A stretch of 64,000 nt of DNA, from assembly GCA_040901445.1 (NCBI GenBank), contig JBBDYQ010000001.1, forward strand, positions 62,001 through 126,000, in the 5' to 3' direction. The DNA comes from Thermoleophilaceae bacterium (GTDB lineage Bacteria > Actinomycetota > Thermoleophilia > Solirubrobacterales > Thermoleophilaceae). Below are positions 1-7,289 of this stretch, in pieces (within the stretch, counting starts at the first letter, position 1; every line of letters starts with the position of its first letter). Made by a program: the position numbers and the translations under genes. The notes under the pieces are model-generated. The model did not search any database. It saw only the letters and a list, made by a program, of their open reading frames with translations, and was not told the DNA's origin.

Positions 1-353
1 TTGTCGAGCGAGTCCACGCCCAGCTCGTCGAACAGCTTGCGGGCACGCTTGGAGCCGAGGCCCGGGATGCGCGTGACCTCCACCAGCCCGGGCGGGAACT
101 TGGCCTTGAGCTTGAGGGCCGCGGGGATGGACCCCGTCTCCAGCAGCGCCGCGATCTTCTCCGCGATCGTCTTGCCGACCCCTGCCAGCTCCTCCGCCCG
201 GCCCTGCTCCGACAGCTCGGCCACCGACACGCCGGCCTCGCGGATGGCCTTGGCCGCGCTGCGGTACGCGCTCACGCGGTAGACCACGGCGCCGTCGAGC
301 TCATACAGGTCTGCCAGCTCGTCGAAGTGGAGTGCGATCTCGGCGTTCTTCAT
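1..353 (-). CDS. polX: DNA polymerase X family protein, N-terminal part (cut by window edge)
   Basis: Only about the first 117 codons lie in the window; the gene runs off the left edge. From the ATG at 353 the product opens MKNAEIALHFDELADLYEL and continues with two helix-hairpin-helix-like turns (…LAGVGKTIAEKI… and …IPGLGSKRARKL…). This matches the 8-kDa/HhH region at the start of bacterial PolX enzymes, which fill short gaps in base-excision repair and usually end in a PHP 3'-5' exonuclease domain; palm and PHP domains are not visible here. It is divergent from the glycosyltransferase at 381, with only 27 bp between the starts and overlapping TACCCT (minus) and TAGGGT (plus) hexamers in the gap. 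Family assignment is firm, completeness cannot be judged. Confidence 0.85.
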   Translation of the reverse strand, partial: MKNAEIALHFDELADLYELDGAVVYRVSAYRSAAKAIREAGVSVAELSEQGRAEELAGVGKTIAEKIAALLETGSIPAALKLKAKFPPGLVEVTRIPGLGSKRARKLFDELGVDSLD

Positions 354-380
354 CTCGTGGCTCCGTAGGGTACGGCGGCC

Positions 381-1082
381 ATGAGTCGAGCCTGGGTCGT
401 CGTGCCCACCTACAACGAGGCGGAGAACCTCGACCCGTTCGTCCGGGCGCTCCTGGCGGCCGCTCCCGAGGTGCGGGTCCTGGTGGTGGACGACAACTCG
501 CCCGACGGCACCGGGAGCATCGCCGACGGGCTGGCCGCGGAGCTGGCCGCGGTGGACGTGCTCCACCGGCCGGGCAAGGAGGGGCTGGGGCGCGCGTACC
601 TCGCGGGCTTCGCGCGCGCGCTGGAGGGCGGCGCGGAGCTGGTGCTGGAGATGGACGCCGACTTCTCCCACGACCCCGCCGACGTGCCGCGGCTGCTGGC
701 GGCGGCGGAGCGGGCGGACCTCGTGCTCGGCTCGCGCTACGTGGCGGGCGGAGGGGTGGAGGACTGGGGGCCGCTGCGGCGCCTCCTGAGCCGCGGCGGC
801 TCGCTCTACGCGCGGCTCGTGCTCGGCGTGCACGTGCGCGACCTCACCGGCGGCTTCAAGTGCTTCCGCCGCGAGCTGCTCGAGGCCCTCGACCTCGGGG
901 CGGTCATCGCCGACGGCTACGGCTTCCAGATCGAGCTGACCTACCGGGCGATCGAGTCCGGGTTCCGTGTGGAGGAGGTCCCGATCGTGTTCCGGGACCG
1001 CCGTGCGGGGAGCTCGAAGATGAACTTCCGGATCGCCGCGGAGGCGATCTGGAAGGTCCCCGCGCTGCGGTTGCGGGCATAG
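381..1082 (+). CDS. Polyprenol-phosphate glycosyltransferase, GT2 family (Ppm1/DPM1-like)
   Basis: A 233-residue GT-A fold transferase. It shows the N-terminal nucleotide-sugar signature VVPTYNEAENL, VDDNSPDGT, and the metal-binding DxD motif in EMDADFSHDP (about residue 92), followed by TGGFKCFRRE typical of polyprenol monophosphomannose synthases. The enzyme class moves mannose or glucose from a nucleotide sugar to polyprenyl phosphate at the inner membrane face, supplying extracytoplasmic glycosyltransferases. No C-terminal membrane segment is present, as in the catalytic Ppm1 half. A TAGGGT hexamer at 366-371 sits 9 nt before the ATG and there is no Shine-Dalgarno sequence, so the mRNA is probably leaderless. 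The sugar cannot be read from sequence alone. Confidence 0.85.
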   Translation: MSRAWVVVPTYNEAENLDPFVRALLAAAPEVRVLVVDDNSPDGTGSIADGLAAELAAVDVLHRPGKEGLGRAYLAGFARALEGGAELVLEMDADFSHDPADVPRLLAAAERADLVLGSRYVAGGGVEDWGPLRRLLSRGGSLYARLVLGVHVRDLTGGFKCFRRELLEALDLGAVIADGYGFQIELTYRAIESGFRVEEVPIVFRDRRAGSSKMNFRIAAEAIWKVPALRLRA

Positions 1083-1122
1083 CTATATTTTCTGAAGCGA
1101 CCCGACCCCCAAAGGAGCCCCC

Positions 1123-1449
1123 GTGGCAGGTGCAATCAACGACGTGACGGACGCCAACTTCCAGGCCGAGGTGCTCGAGTCGGACACCGCGGTCCTCGTG
1201 GACTTCTGGGCTCCCTGGTGCGGGCCGTGCCGCGTCATCGCCCCCCACCTCGAGGAGCTCAATGCCGAGAAGGACGACCTCCGCGTCGTGAAGCTCAACG
1301 TGGACGAGAACCCCGCCGTCGCGGCGCAGTACAACGTGATGTCCATCCCCACGCTGATCGTCTTCAAGCACGGCCAGGTGGCCAAGCAGATCGTGGGCGC
1401 CCTGCCCAAGAAGCGCCTCGAGGAGGAGATCGAGCCGGCGCTGGCCTAG
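1123..1449 (+). CDS. trxA: Thioredoxin
   Basis: A 108-residue cytoplasmic thioredoxin with the redox motif WCGPC at residues 32-36, the preceding VDFWAP, and the cis-proline segment SIPTLIVF. It reduces protein disulfides using electrons from thioredoxin reductase. Length is standard. The start is GTG at 1123, fixed by a strong Shine-Dalgarno AAAGGAG at 1111-1117, unlike most genes in this window, which look leaderless; a TATATT about 25 nt upstream of that could be the -10. Its stop TAG shares bases with the stop of the convergent cupin gene (CTAG at 1446-1449). Confidence 0.95.
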   Translation: MAGAINDVTDANFQAEVLESDTAVLVDFWAPWCGPCRVIAPHLEELNAEKDDLRVVKLNVDENPAVAAQYNVMSIPTLIVFKHGQVAKQIVGALPKKRLEEEIEPALA

Positions 1450-1922
1450 CGTTCCGGCGGGCGCTCGCCTTCCCAGTAGTCCACCGCGTCCGAGCGGCGG
1501 TGCAGCTCACGGAGCTCCTCGTCCGTCCTCCCGTAGGCCCCGATCTTGCCCGAGTCGGGATAGACGCAGATCTCCGGGACGCCGCTCGTGCTGATCGACA
1601 GGAAGCGGACGAGCGCGTCCGTGCGGTTGGCGAGCTGGTGCCCGCCCTCCTCACCGACGGGGAACGACACCACCTCGCCCTGCTCGAGCTCGCGCCAGCC
1701 ATCGGGCGTGCGCAGGCTCGGGCGCCCCTCGAGCACGACGATCAGCTCCTCCTCGGCGAGGTGGTAGTGGTACGGGTAGGCCGCCTCGCCGGGCGGCAGC
1801 TCCCACACGCTCGCCCCCAGGCGCCGCGCGCCGACGGCGTCGCCCAGCCGCGCGCGCCGGACACGGAATCCCTCAGGTCGTCCGGAGGGGTCCTGGTAGT
1901 CGGGGCGCTCGATGTTCGTCAT
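1446..1922 (-). CDS. Cupin-domain protein
   Basis: A 158-residue single-cupin protein. Cupin motif 1 is visible as HYHLAEEEL followed by a glycine-ending strand (metal ligands H-x-H and E), and motif 2 as the FPVGEEGGHQLANR stretch with the last histidine ligand. Substrate is unknown; such proteins include small-molecule isomerases, dioxygenases and sugar-binding sensors. Its ATG overlaps the ileS stop as ATGA, so it is the translationally coupled downstream gene of ileS, and its 3' end meets trxA at a shared CTAG. Nothing in the context identifies the ligand. Confidence 0.8.
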   Translation of the reverse strand: MTNIERPDYQDPSGRPEGFRVRRARLGDAVGARRLGASVWELPPGEAAYPYHYHLAEEELIVVLEGRPSLRTPDGWRELEQGEVVSFPVGEEGGHQLANRTDALVRFLSISTSGVPEICVYPDSGKIGAYGRTDEELRELHRRSDAVDYWEGERPPER

Positions 1923-4900
1923 GCCCGCTCCAACCCGATCCGGAGCTGCCTGCCCTCGATGTCGGCGGTGGTCGCCCCGCCGTCGTAGGACAGCGAGGTG
2001 GCCAGGGTCTCGCCGGCAACATAGGACTCGTGGGCCCGGGCGGCGTCGAGCAGCGCGGCGTCGCCCCCCAGCGTGAGCGCGATGCGGTCCTCCACGGCCA
2101 GCCCGGCATTCTTGCGGGCGTCCTGGATCGCCCGCACGACGTCGCGCGCCAAGCCCTCGCGGCGGAGCCCGTCGTCCAGCTCCAGGTCGAGGGCCACGGC
2201 GTGGGTGCCGGCCCGCTCGACCTGGTAGCCCGCGAGCGGCTGGAGCACCATCAGGACGTCGTCGGCCGTGAGCTCGTGCTCGGCGCCCTCGACGTTGATT
2301 CCCACCCGGCCGCCGCCGCGCAGGGTGGGCGCGGCAGTGGCCGGTTCGAGTGCCGCCACGGCGGCGGCCACCTGCGGCATCTGCTTGCCGAAGCGCGGGC
2401 CGAGAGCGCGGTAGTTGGGCTTGAGCTCCCAGCGGCCCAGCTCCTCGGCCTCGCCGACGAAGCGCAGGCCCTTCACGTTGAGCTCGGCGGACACGAGCGC
2501 CTCGAAGCGCTCGATGGCCTCGCGCTCCTCGCCCGCGGCGACGATGACCGCCTCCCGCAGCGGCTGCCGGACCTTGAGCTTGGCCTGCGCCCGCGCCGCG
2601 CGGCCGAGCTCGACGGCCTCCCTCGCGGCGGCCATCGCCCGCTCGAGCGGCTCATCGCGGCGATCCCGATCCGTCTCGGGGTAGTCGCACAGATGCACCG
2701 ACGGCTCTGAGCCGTCGACGTTCGCGTAGATCGCCTCGGCGATGAAGGGGGTGAGCGGGGCGACCAGCTTCGCCACTGTGAGCAGGCACTCGCGGAGCGT
2801 CCAGAACGCCGCCGGGTCGCCATCCCAGAAGCGCCGCCGCGAGTTGCGCACGTACCAGTTGGAGAGGTCGTCGACGAACCCCGCGATCGCCCGTCCGGCG
2901 AAGGTGGTGTCGTAGTCGTCGAGCCGCTCGATGGCGGTCTCGGTGGTGGCCTGCAGGCGGGAGAGGATCCAGCGGTCGAGCTCCGTCTCTGGGCCGCCGC
3001 CGCCCGGCTCGAGGTCGTTCGCGTTGGCGTAGAGCACGTAGAGCGCGTACGTGTTCCAGAGCGTGAGCATGAACTGCCGCACGCTCTCGCCGACCGTCTC
3101 GACGCTGAAGCGGTAGCCGTCCCAGGGCTGCTTCGAGGTGAAGTAGTACCAGCGGAAGGCGTCCGCCCCGTGGGTGTCGAGCACGTCCCAGGGCACCACC
3201 ACGTTGCCCTTGGACTTCGACATCTTCTGGCCGTCGGGGTCGAGGATCAGGCCCAGGCAGAGCACGGTGCGATAGGAGACCTCCCCGAACAGCAGGGTGG
3301 ACACGCCGAGCAGGGAGTAGAACCAGCCGCGGGTCTGGTCCAGCGCCTCGCAGATGTAGTCGGCGGGAAAGCGCTCCTCGAACAGCTCCTTGTTCTCGAA
3401 CGGAGCGTGCCACTGGGCGAAGGGCATGCAGCCGGAGTCCCACCAGACGTCGATCACGTCGGGAACGCGGCGCATCTCGCCGCCGCACTCCTCGCAGGTG
3501 AGCACGACGTCGTCGATGTAGGGCTTGTGGAGATCGTCGGGCGCTGCCTCGCCCAGCTCCGCCACCGAGCCCACGCAGCGGACATGGCCCTCGCCGCAGC
3601 GCCAGATGGGCAGCGGCGTGCCCCAGTAGCGCTCGCGTGACAGCGCCCAGTCCACGTTGTTCTCGAGCCACTTGCCCATGCGCCCGTGCTTGATGTGCTC
3701 GGGGTGCCAGTCCACCGACTCGTTCTGGGCCAGCAGCTCGTCCCGGATGGCCGTGGTGCGCACGTACCAGGAGCGCTTGGCGTAGTAGAGCAGCGGCGTG
3801 TCGCAGCGCCAGCAGTGCGGGTAGGCGTGCTCGTACTCCTCGTCCTTGAACAGCCGCCCGCTCGCGCGCAGCGCCTCGACGATGTCCGGGTCCGCCTCCT
3901 TGACATTGCGGCCGGCGAACTCGCCCATTCGCTCGTCGTAGGTGCCGTCCTCGCGCACCGGGTTGTGGATCGTGAGCCCGTGGGCCTCGCCCAGGCGGAA
4001 GTCGTCCTCCCCGAAGGCCACCGCCGTGTGCACCACGCCCGTGCCGTCCTCGGTGGTCACGAAGTCGGCAGGAAGGACCGTGTGGCCACGTTCGCCGTAG
4101 TCGGAGATGTAGGGGAAGGGCGGCTCGTAGGCGGTGCCCTCGAGCTCGGCGCCGGTGAGCCGCTGTTGTATCTCCACGTCCTCGCCCAGCACCCGCTCGA
4201 CAAGCGCCTCCGCCACGATCAGCGTCTCTTCGCCCACGCGCGCCCGCACGTAGGCCACCTCGGGGTGCACGGCCAGCGCCGCGTTGGAGAGCAGCGTCCA
4301 GGGCGTGGTGGTCCAGCCGAGCAGGGACACGCCCGGTTCGTCCTCGACCGGGAAGCGGACGTACACCGAGGGGTCGATGACGTCCTTGTAGCCGAGCGCC
4401 ACCTCGTGGCTGGAGAGCGCGGTGCCGCAGCGCGGGCAGTAGGGCACGACCTTGTGGCCCTCGAACAGCAACTGCTTGTCCCAGACCTGCTTGAGCGACC
4501 ACCAGACCGACTCGATGTAGTCGTTGCTGAGCGTCAGGTAGGCGTCGTCTGTGTCGAGCCAGAACCCAATGCGCTCGGTGAGCCGGTTCCACTCGTCCAC
4601 GTACTCGAGCACCGACTCGCGGCACCTGGCGTTGAACTCGGCCACGCCGTACTCCTCGATCTCCTGCTTGCGGCTGATGCCGAGCTGCTCCTCGACGGCC
4701 AGCTCCACCGGCAGGCCGTGGCAGTCCCAGCCGCCCTTGCGGTGCACGAGATGGCCGCGCATGGTCTTGTAGCGGGGGAAGACGTCCTTGAAGACGCGGG
4801 AGAGCACGTGGTGCGAGCCCGGGCGCCCGTTGGCGGTGGGCGGGCCCTCGTAGAAGACGAACGGCGGGGCGCCCTCGCGCCGGCGGATGGACTCGTGGAA

Positions 4901-4981
4901 CACGTCGCGCTCACGCCAGCGCTCGAGGATCTCCTCTTCGAGCTCGGGGAACGACTGCTGCGGATCGACGGGCCGGTACAC
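1919..4981 (-). CDS. ileS: Isoleucine--tRNA ligase
   Basis: A 1020-residue class I synthetase that charges tRNA-Ile. The adenylate site is NGRPGSHHV (the HIGH-equivalent of the long IleS clade), the KMSKS loop is GQKMSKSKGN, zinc-type cysteine pairs occur as CPRCG and CWRCD, and there is a long C-terminal tRNA-binding region. The GSHH form and the length resemble the second (eukaryote-like, generally mupirocin-tolerant) IleS type; tolerance itself is inference. The open frame continues upstream past 4981, but homology begins at the GTG at 4981 (product begins V-Y-R-P-V-D-P), which lies 9 nt after a TACAAT hexamer (4996-4991), consistent with a leaderless transcript. The cupin gene follows with an ATGA overlap. 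Confidence 0.95.
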   Translation of the reverse strand: MYRPVDPQQSFPELEEEILERWRERDVFHESIRRREGAPPFVFYEGPPTANGRPGSHHVLSRVFKDVFPRYKTMRGHLVHRKGGWDCHGLPVELAVEEQLGISRKQEIEEYGVAEFNARCRESVLEYVDEWNRLTERIGFWLDTDDAYLTLSNDYIESVWWSLKQVWDKQLLFEGHKVVPYCPRCGTALSSHEVALGYKDVIDPSVYVRFPVEDEPGVSLLGWTTTPWTLLSNAALAVHPEVAYVRARVGEETLIVAEALVERVLGEDVEIQQRLTGAELEGTAYEPPFPYISDYGERGHTVLPADFVTTEDGTGVVHTAVAFGEDDFRLGEAHGLTIHNPVREDGTYDERMGEFAGRNVKEADPDIVEALRASGRLFKDEEYEHAYPHCWRCDTPLLYYAKRSWYVRTTAIRDELLAQNESVDWHPEHIKHGRMGKWLENNVDWALSRERYWGTPLPIWRCGEGHVRCVGSVAELGEAAPDDLHKPYIDDVVLTCEECGGEMRRVPDVIDVWWDSGCMPFAQWHAPFENKELFEERFPADYICEALDQTRGWFYSLLGVSTLLFGEVSYRTVLCLGLILDPDGQKMSKSKGNVVVPWDVLDTHGADAFRWYYFTSKQPWDGYRFSVETVGESVRQFMLTLWNTYALYVLYANANDLEPGGGGPETELDRWILSRLQATTETAIERLDDYDTTFAGRAIAGFVDDLSNWYVRNSRRRFWDGDPAAFWTLRECLLTVAKLVAPLTPFIAEAIYANVDGSEPSVHLCDYPETDRDRRDEPLERAMAAAREAVELGRAARAQAKLKVRQPLREAVIVAAGEEREAIERFEALVSAELNVKGLRFVGEAEELGRWELKPNYRALGPRFGKQMPQVAAAVAALEPATAAPTLRGGGRVGINVEGAEHELTADDVLMVLQPLAGYQVERAGTHAVALDLELDDGLRREGLARDVVRAIQDARKNAGLAVEDRIALTLGGDAALLDAARAHESYVAGETLATSLSYDGGATTADIEGRQLRIGLERA

Positions 4982-5016
4982 CGGCGGTCGATTGTATGGA
5001 CGCACCGGGCCCTGGG

Positions 5017-5105
5017 CCGGAGAGCCGAGCCGGGCAAGGACGCAGGGAGCGACGCCTGCTCCGCAGGCGAGCGACCGAGGACGCTGCCGGGCGACGGCTC
5101 TCCGG
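5017..5105. repeat. Imperfect inverted repeat between marR and ileS
   Basis: Outer arms CCGGAGAGCCG (5017-5027) and CGGCTCTCCGG (5095-5105) are perfectly complementary, and the centre holds a 7-bp stem CGCCTGC/GCAGGCG with a 3-nt loop (5053-5069). Between them the two halves share blocks (GCCGGGC, AGGACGC, GCGAC) in direct rather than inverted order, so it is a mosaic rather than a simple hairpin. It could terminate marR or be a dispersed palindromic element. Confidence 0.6.
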
Positions 5106-5106
5106 C

Positions 5107-5541
5107 TCAGGCGGCCAGCTTGCGGCAGATCTCGGCGAGGCTGCGCTTCTCGGCCTCGTCGAGCGAGGAGAAGGTGGCGCTCACGCGCCGGGCGTGGTCC
5201 GGGAAGAGGCGCTGCACGAGGTCGGCGCCCGGCGCCGTGAGCGTGAGGAGCACGGCGCGGCGGTCGCCGGCGTGGCGGCGACGGGCCACGAGGCCACGCG
5301 CCGCGAGCGTGCCGGTGACCTCGGTGGCGTTGGCCTTGCTCCAGTTCATCCGGCGGCGAAGCGTGCGCAGCTCGAGCTCGCCGCCGGCCGTGACGAGGAC
5401 GACGAGCGCGGAGAAGCCCGCGGCGGACAGGCCCTCCCGCTCGAGCTCGGCGGCGAGCCGGCGGCGCACACTCGCCTCGGCCCGCACGAGGGCCTGCAGC
5501 GCGCGGTGCGCAAGCGGGTCGGCGACCTCGAACTGGGCCAT
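5107..5541 (-). CDS. MarR family transcriptional regulator
   Basis: A 144-residue winged-helix regulator. The central part carries the MarR DNA-binding core (…GELELRTLRRRMNWSKANATEV… recognition region) followed by the wing with RRHAGDRRAVLLTLT, the conserved D-x-R-x3-L segment. MarR dimers usually repress efflux or stress genes and release DNA on binding phenolic ligands. It lies just upstream of ileS on the same strand but separated by an inverted repeat, so the two are probably not one operon. A TACGAT hexamer 9 nt before the ATG suggests a leaderless message. Target genes are not evident from the context. Confidence 0.85.
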   Translation of the reverse strand: MAQFEVADPLAHRALQALVRAEASVRRRLAAELEREGLSAAGFSALVVLVTAGGELELRTLRRRMNWSKANATEVTGTLAARGLVARRRHAGDRRAVLLTLTAPGADLVQRLFPDHARRVSATFSSLDEAEKRSLAEICRKLAA

Positions 5542-5589
5542 CGCGCGGCGATCGTAGGGCCGGCGCCGGACGGCCCGGGGGCAAAGGAG

Positions 5590-6498
5590 CTAGTTGTTGC
5601 CGGCCGCGACGGAGTCGTCGATCGGCTGCATCTCCTCCACGAAGCCCGGAAGCTCGGGCTCGGGGGCGCGGCCCTCGACGACCGCTCGGAGATGGTCCAC
5701 CGCGTCGCTCGGCTTCGCGCCCAGCGAGCGGACGGCGTGGCCGCCGTTGACCGGCATGGCGTCGCGGTAGTCGAAGACGCGGGCGTCGGAGCCCACCTGG
5801 CGCGCGGCGTAGACGAGCCGGCCGACCACGTCGAGCGTGGCGGCTCCGCCGCACAGCACGAGCGCGGCGGTGGGCTCGAGCGCGCGCATCGCGCGGGTGA
5901 CGCGTTCCTGGCCGATGCCCATCGTCAGCAGCAGCACCCGGAAGCCGGCCCTGCGCAGCGCCAGCTCGAGCGCCTGCACGTGGAGCCCCTCCAGGTCCAT
6001 GAGCGAGCCGCTGGCGTCGAACAGCAGCACGCCGTCGGGCCGCGAGGGCGCGGGCGCGAGCCGGCGGGCGGCGTGCATCCAGCCGGTGGCCCAGCGGCAG
6101 GCGAGCTCCAGCTCGGCCTCGCGGGCGCGGCGGTCCTGGGCGAACTCGAGCGCGGGGAGCAGCAGCTCCTCCAGCGTGCGCTCGACCGAGCGCACGGCGA
6201 GGCTCTCCTCCATGACGCGGTCGGCGGCCCGCTCGTCGAAGCGGTCGAAGGCGTCCACGAGGCGGGCGGCCGAGGTCGGCCCCTCGCCGCGCTGGCGCGC
6301 GAGCTGGATGGCCGAGGAGATGTTGTGCGTCTCGAGCAGAGCGCGCCGCAGCGACTCGAGCTCCTGGAGGTCGTACTGGCGGTGGCCGCCGCTGGTGCGC
6401 CGAGGCTTCGGATACTCGAAGCGGCGCTCCCAGGAGCGAAGGGTGTTGGGGCTCACTCCGAGGAGCTCTGCCGCCGCGTTTGTCCGGATGCCGCTCAT
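5590..6498 (-). CDS. MerR-type regulator with B12-binding-like C-terminal region
   Basis: A 302-residue protein. Residues 1-70 form a MerR helix-turn-helix (NTLRSWERRF, RRTSGGHRQYD). The rest follows the CarH/CarA/LitR plan: a helical bundle (about 90-170) and a Rossmann-like segment (LLFDASGSLMDLEGLHVQAL, then VLLLTMGIG). In CarH the cobalamin ligand histidine lies in a GExHxxG motif; here the equivalent is EGLHVQA without the trailing glycine, so cobalamin binding may be lost, as in B12-independent relatives. Such regulators control photo-oxidative and carotenoid responses. Four TGCA boxes in symmetric spacing lie upstream (6586-6620). Domain order is clear; the ligand is uncertain. Confidence 0.8.
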   Translation of the reverse strand: MSGIRTNAAAELLGVSPNTLRSWERRFEYPKPRRTSGGHRQYDLQELESLRRALLETHNISSAIQLARQRGEGPTSAARLVDAFDRFDERAADRVMEESLAVRSVERTLEELLLPALEFAQDRRAREAELELACRWATGWMHAARRLAPAPSRPDGVLLFDASGSLMDLEGLHVQALELALRRAGFRVLLLTMGIGQERVTRAMRALEPTAALVLCGGAATLDVVGRLVYAARQVGSDARVFDYRDAMPVNGGHAVRSLGAKPSDAVDHLRAVVEGRAPEPELPGFVEEMQPIDDSVAAGNN

Positions 6499-6585
6499 TG
6501 CACGTTCTTGTGTCGGCGATCCAGTGCAGAACCCTTAGCCGCCGCGGCTGGGAGTGTTCGCCCTGGGCTTCCGAAAAGCCAGACC

Positions 6586-6620
6586 TGCAGCGGAACTTGC
6601 ACCGTGCAGGACCGCTTGCA
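6586..6620. promoter_or_regulatory. Cluster of four TGCA boxes, candidate MerR-family operator
   Basis: TGCA occurs at 6586, 6598, 6605 and 6617, giving the symmetric spacing 12-7-12, with AGCGG and CCGCT as outer inverted arms. It lies 88-122 bp upstream of the MerR-type gene start at 6498 and downstream of the tetR stop. Binding by the MerR-type protein is inference. Confidence 0.45.
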
Positions 6621-6628
6621 GCGCGCGA

Positions 6629-7258
6629 TCAGCGCCCGGAGGCGATGCGCTCGATCCCCGGGAGGATGAGCGCCATGAGCCAGTCCACGAGCATCTCGGG
6701 CGACACCTCTGGATGTGCGTACCACCAGTTGGCGAGCGCCTCATACGCGCCGTTGACGGCGTGCACCATCGCGTCGGCCTGCTGGGGGTCGACCTGCATC
6801 CCGAGGCCCACGTCGGGATCCCCGATGAGCCTCAGCTGGAGCTCGGCCTGGCGGCCGCGGATGCGCGCGGCGTCGGCGGCGAAGCGGCCGGGATCGCCCA
6901 TGAACAGCACCTCCCAGGAACGGCGGTGCTCGGCGACGAAGCTGAAGAAGGCGAGCCCGCCCGCCCGCGCCTTGGCGGCCGCATCCGGTGCGGCGATGAC
7001 CGCGGCCTCCACCCGCTCGTAGAGCTCCTGCGCCGCCCGTGACACGCAGGCGCGGTAGAGCTCCTCCTTGCTGCCCGCCAGGTCGTAGATCACGGGCTTG
7101 CTCACCCCCGCCCTGCGGGCCAGCTCGTCCATCGAGGCGCCCGCATAGCCGCGCTCGGCGAACAGCTCCTCGCCGAGCTCGAAGATCTGCCGCTCCCGCA
7201 GCGCCCGCGGCACGCGACCGTGGGGGTGACGAGCGATCTCGGAGGCGACGTCTTGCAT
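6629..7258 (-). CDS. TetR family transcriptional regulator
   Basis: A 209-residue one-component repressor. The N-terminal helix-turn-helix is clear (ELGEELFAERGYAGASMDEL, then AGVSKPVIYDLAGSKEELYRA), followed by a ligand-binding helical domain. The frame stays open upstream, but the ATG at 7258 gives the usual short N-terminal arm. It is divergent from the flavin monooxygenase gene at 7290, and the whole 31-bp gap between the two start codons is a dyad, so this protein most likely represses both genes and is released by a substrate of the monooxygenase. That functional link is inference from position. Confidence 0.85.
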   Translation of the reverse strand: MQDVASEIARHPHGRVPRALRERQIFELGEELFAERGYAGASMDELARRAGVSKPVIYDLAGSKEELYRACVSRAAQELYERVEAAVIAAPDAAAKARAGGLAFFSFVAEHRRSWEVLFMGDPGRFAADAARIRGRQAELQLRLIGDPDVGLGMQVDPQQADAMVHAVNGAYEALANWWYAHPEVSPEMLVDWLMALILPGIERIASGR

Positions 7259-7289
7259 GGCTACTGCGAGTAGGTTACCATCAGTAGCC
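7259..7289. promoter_or_regulatory. Operator dyad filling the tetR/monooxygenase gap
   Basis: GGCTACTG (7259-7266) and CAGTAGCC (7282-7289) are perfect 8-bp inverted arms that run exactly from one start codon to the other. The centre contains TAGGTT on the plus strand and TAACCT on the minus strand, each 13 nt from its start codon and plausibly the two -10 elements. Binding of TetR here would block both promoters. Confidence 0.7.

Noticed and set aside
4982-5106. T-box or other leader regulating ileS
   Set aside because: Actinobacterial ileS genes often have one, but the T-box antiterminator consensus is absent on the minus strand, and TACAAT 9 nt before the GTG leaves no room for a leader.
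4982-5854. Long N-terminal extension of IleS in the open frame
   Set aside because: The extension is arginine/proline-rich shadow of the marR and MerR-type genes in another frame; IleS homology begins at 4981.
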